This document shows positions 14,604 through 14,878 of a DNA stretch of 14,878 nucleotides, piece by piece. The position numbers and the translations under genes were made by a program. The notes beneath the pieces were generated by a model. That model made no database searches. It was not told where the DNA came from and was given only the letters and a program-made list of their open reading frames with translations. The stretch is taken from assembly GCA_964442345.1 (NCBI GenBank), contig CAYTZD010000041.1, positions 1-14,878 on the forward strand, in the 5' to 3' direction. Origin of the DNA: Hippea sp964442345 (GTDB taxonomy: Bacteria; Campylobacterota_A; Desulfurellia; Desulfurellales; Hippeaceae). The stretch's first letter is position 1. Every line of letters begins with the position of its first letter.

Positions 14604-14789
14604 CTATTTAAAAAGTGATTGGAGCCCTATAGAAAGAAAATAGTCCAGCACACTCAAAATAAAAGCCACTATCACCGTGAACATAATCACAGAGATAGTG
14701 GCACTTGTAACTTCCTTTTTACCAGGCCAAACTACCTTCTTGAACTCTATCTTTACTTCTTCAAGAAAGCTTACAATCTTCTTCATCAT
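14604..14789 (-). CDS. secE: Preprotein translocase subunit SecE
   Basis: A 61-residue SecE of the single-span type, the clamp subunit of the SecYEG channel in the inner membrane. An amphipathic cytoplasmic segment with the family motif EFKKVVWPGKKEV (15-27) is followed by one membrane helix at about 30-57. Length is typical of non-enteric SecE (about 60-70). The open frame continues upstream to a TTG at 14828, but that part lies inside tRNA-Trp and cannot be the real start. Two adjacent ATG codons (14789 and 14786) are the candidates, and I take the first. There is no Shine-Dalgarno sequence: only nine AT-rich bases separate the tRNA CCA end from the ATG, so initiation must be weak, nearly leaderless after tRNA cutting, or use other signals. 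Confidence 0.93.
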   Translation of the reverse strand: MMKKIVSFLEEVKIEFKKVVWPGKKEVTSATISVIMFTVIVAFILSVLDYFLSIGLQSLFK

Positions 14790-14798
14790 AATAAAAAA

Positions 14799-14875
14799 TG
14801 GCAGGCCAGGGAGGACTCGAACCCCCAACCAACGGTTTTGGAGACCGCCGCTCTACCAATTGGAGCTACTGGCCT
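14799..14875 (-). tRNA. tRNA-Trp (anticodon CCA)
   Basis: All arms fold. The acceptor AGGCCAG (14875-14869) pairs with CTGGCCT (14809-14803), followed by discriminator G and an encoded CCA. The D stem is GCTC with GAGC. The anticodon stem GCGGT pairs with ACCGT, including one G-U, around the loop CTCCAAA, which gives anticodon CCA for UGG (Trp). The T stem GGGGG pairs with CCCTC around TTCGAGT. Total length is 77 nt with CCA. tRNA-Trp directly before secE is a common arrangement in bacteria. Its promoter lies beyond the right edge, so it is probably cotranscribed with secE-nusG. Confidence 0.98.
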
Positions 14876-14878
14876 GTA

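Noticed and set aside
14790..14828. N-terminal extension of secE starting at TTG (MGVRVLPG...)
   Set aside because: These codons lie within the T arm and acceptor stem of tRNA-Trp, so they are not a plausible protein start; SecE homologues begin near the Met-Met-Lys-Lys.
1..14878. Novel defence, biosynthetic or mobile system
   Set aside because: Every stretch is accounted for by conserved transcription and translation genes or short regulatory gaps; there is no space for an additional system.

Overview
This window is a core housekeeping block: the merged rif and str clusters of a bacterium, all on the minus strand. In transcription order (right to left) it reads tRNA-Trp, secE, nusG, rplK, rplA, rplJ, rplL, rpoB, rpoC, rpsL, rpsG, fusA and the first codons of tuf. 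Every protein gene is intact except tuf, which the left edge cuts. I see no mobile element, CRISPR array, pseudogene or accessory system, and no gene-free stretch over about 110 bases.

Organism. The DNA is moderately AT-rich and the proteins are rich in Lys and Glu, as in many thermophilic anaerobes. RpoB and RpoC are separate. RpoB carries an E. coli-type beta SI2 insertion, and RpoC (1518 aa) has an unusually long insertion after the trigger loop. Together with the style of EF-G, RpoB and L1, this suggests a Campylobacterota or related deep proteobacterial lineage, with Desulfurellales (Hippea/Desulfurella-like) as my best guess. This is recognition from memory, not a database result.

Layout. 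Right end (12847-14878): tRNA-Trp ends 9 nt before secE, followed by the elongation factor NusG and the L1-stalk and GTPase-centre proteins L1 and L11. Centre right (11709-12846): rplJ and rplL make the L10-(L12)n stalk, preceded by a recognisable L10 leader RNA. A strong intrinsic terminator lies between rplL and rpoB and probably acts as an attenuator that makes ribosomal protein output exceed RNA polymerase output. Centre (3062-11708): rpoB and rpoC encode the two large polymerase subunits, with only 10 nt between them. Left (1-3061): a 64-nt gap with a candidate sigma-70 promoter and a perfect dyad precedes rpsL, rpsG, fusA and tuf.

How the genes work together. NusG, beta and beta' act in transcription. 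S12, S7, L1, L10, L11 and L12, with EF-G and EF-Tu, form the decoding and factor-binding machinery of the ribosome. SecE belongs to the translocon. Most genes are spaced 10-15 nt apart, and many Shine-Dalgarno sequences overlap the preceding stop codon, which suggests translational coupling. The points worth a second look are regulatory (leader, attenuator, dyads, a missing Shine-Dalgarno before secE, no room for the E. coli-type L1 and S7 operators) plus an altered RNA-contact triad in L1. I found no novel system.
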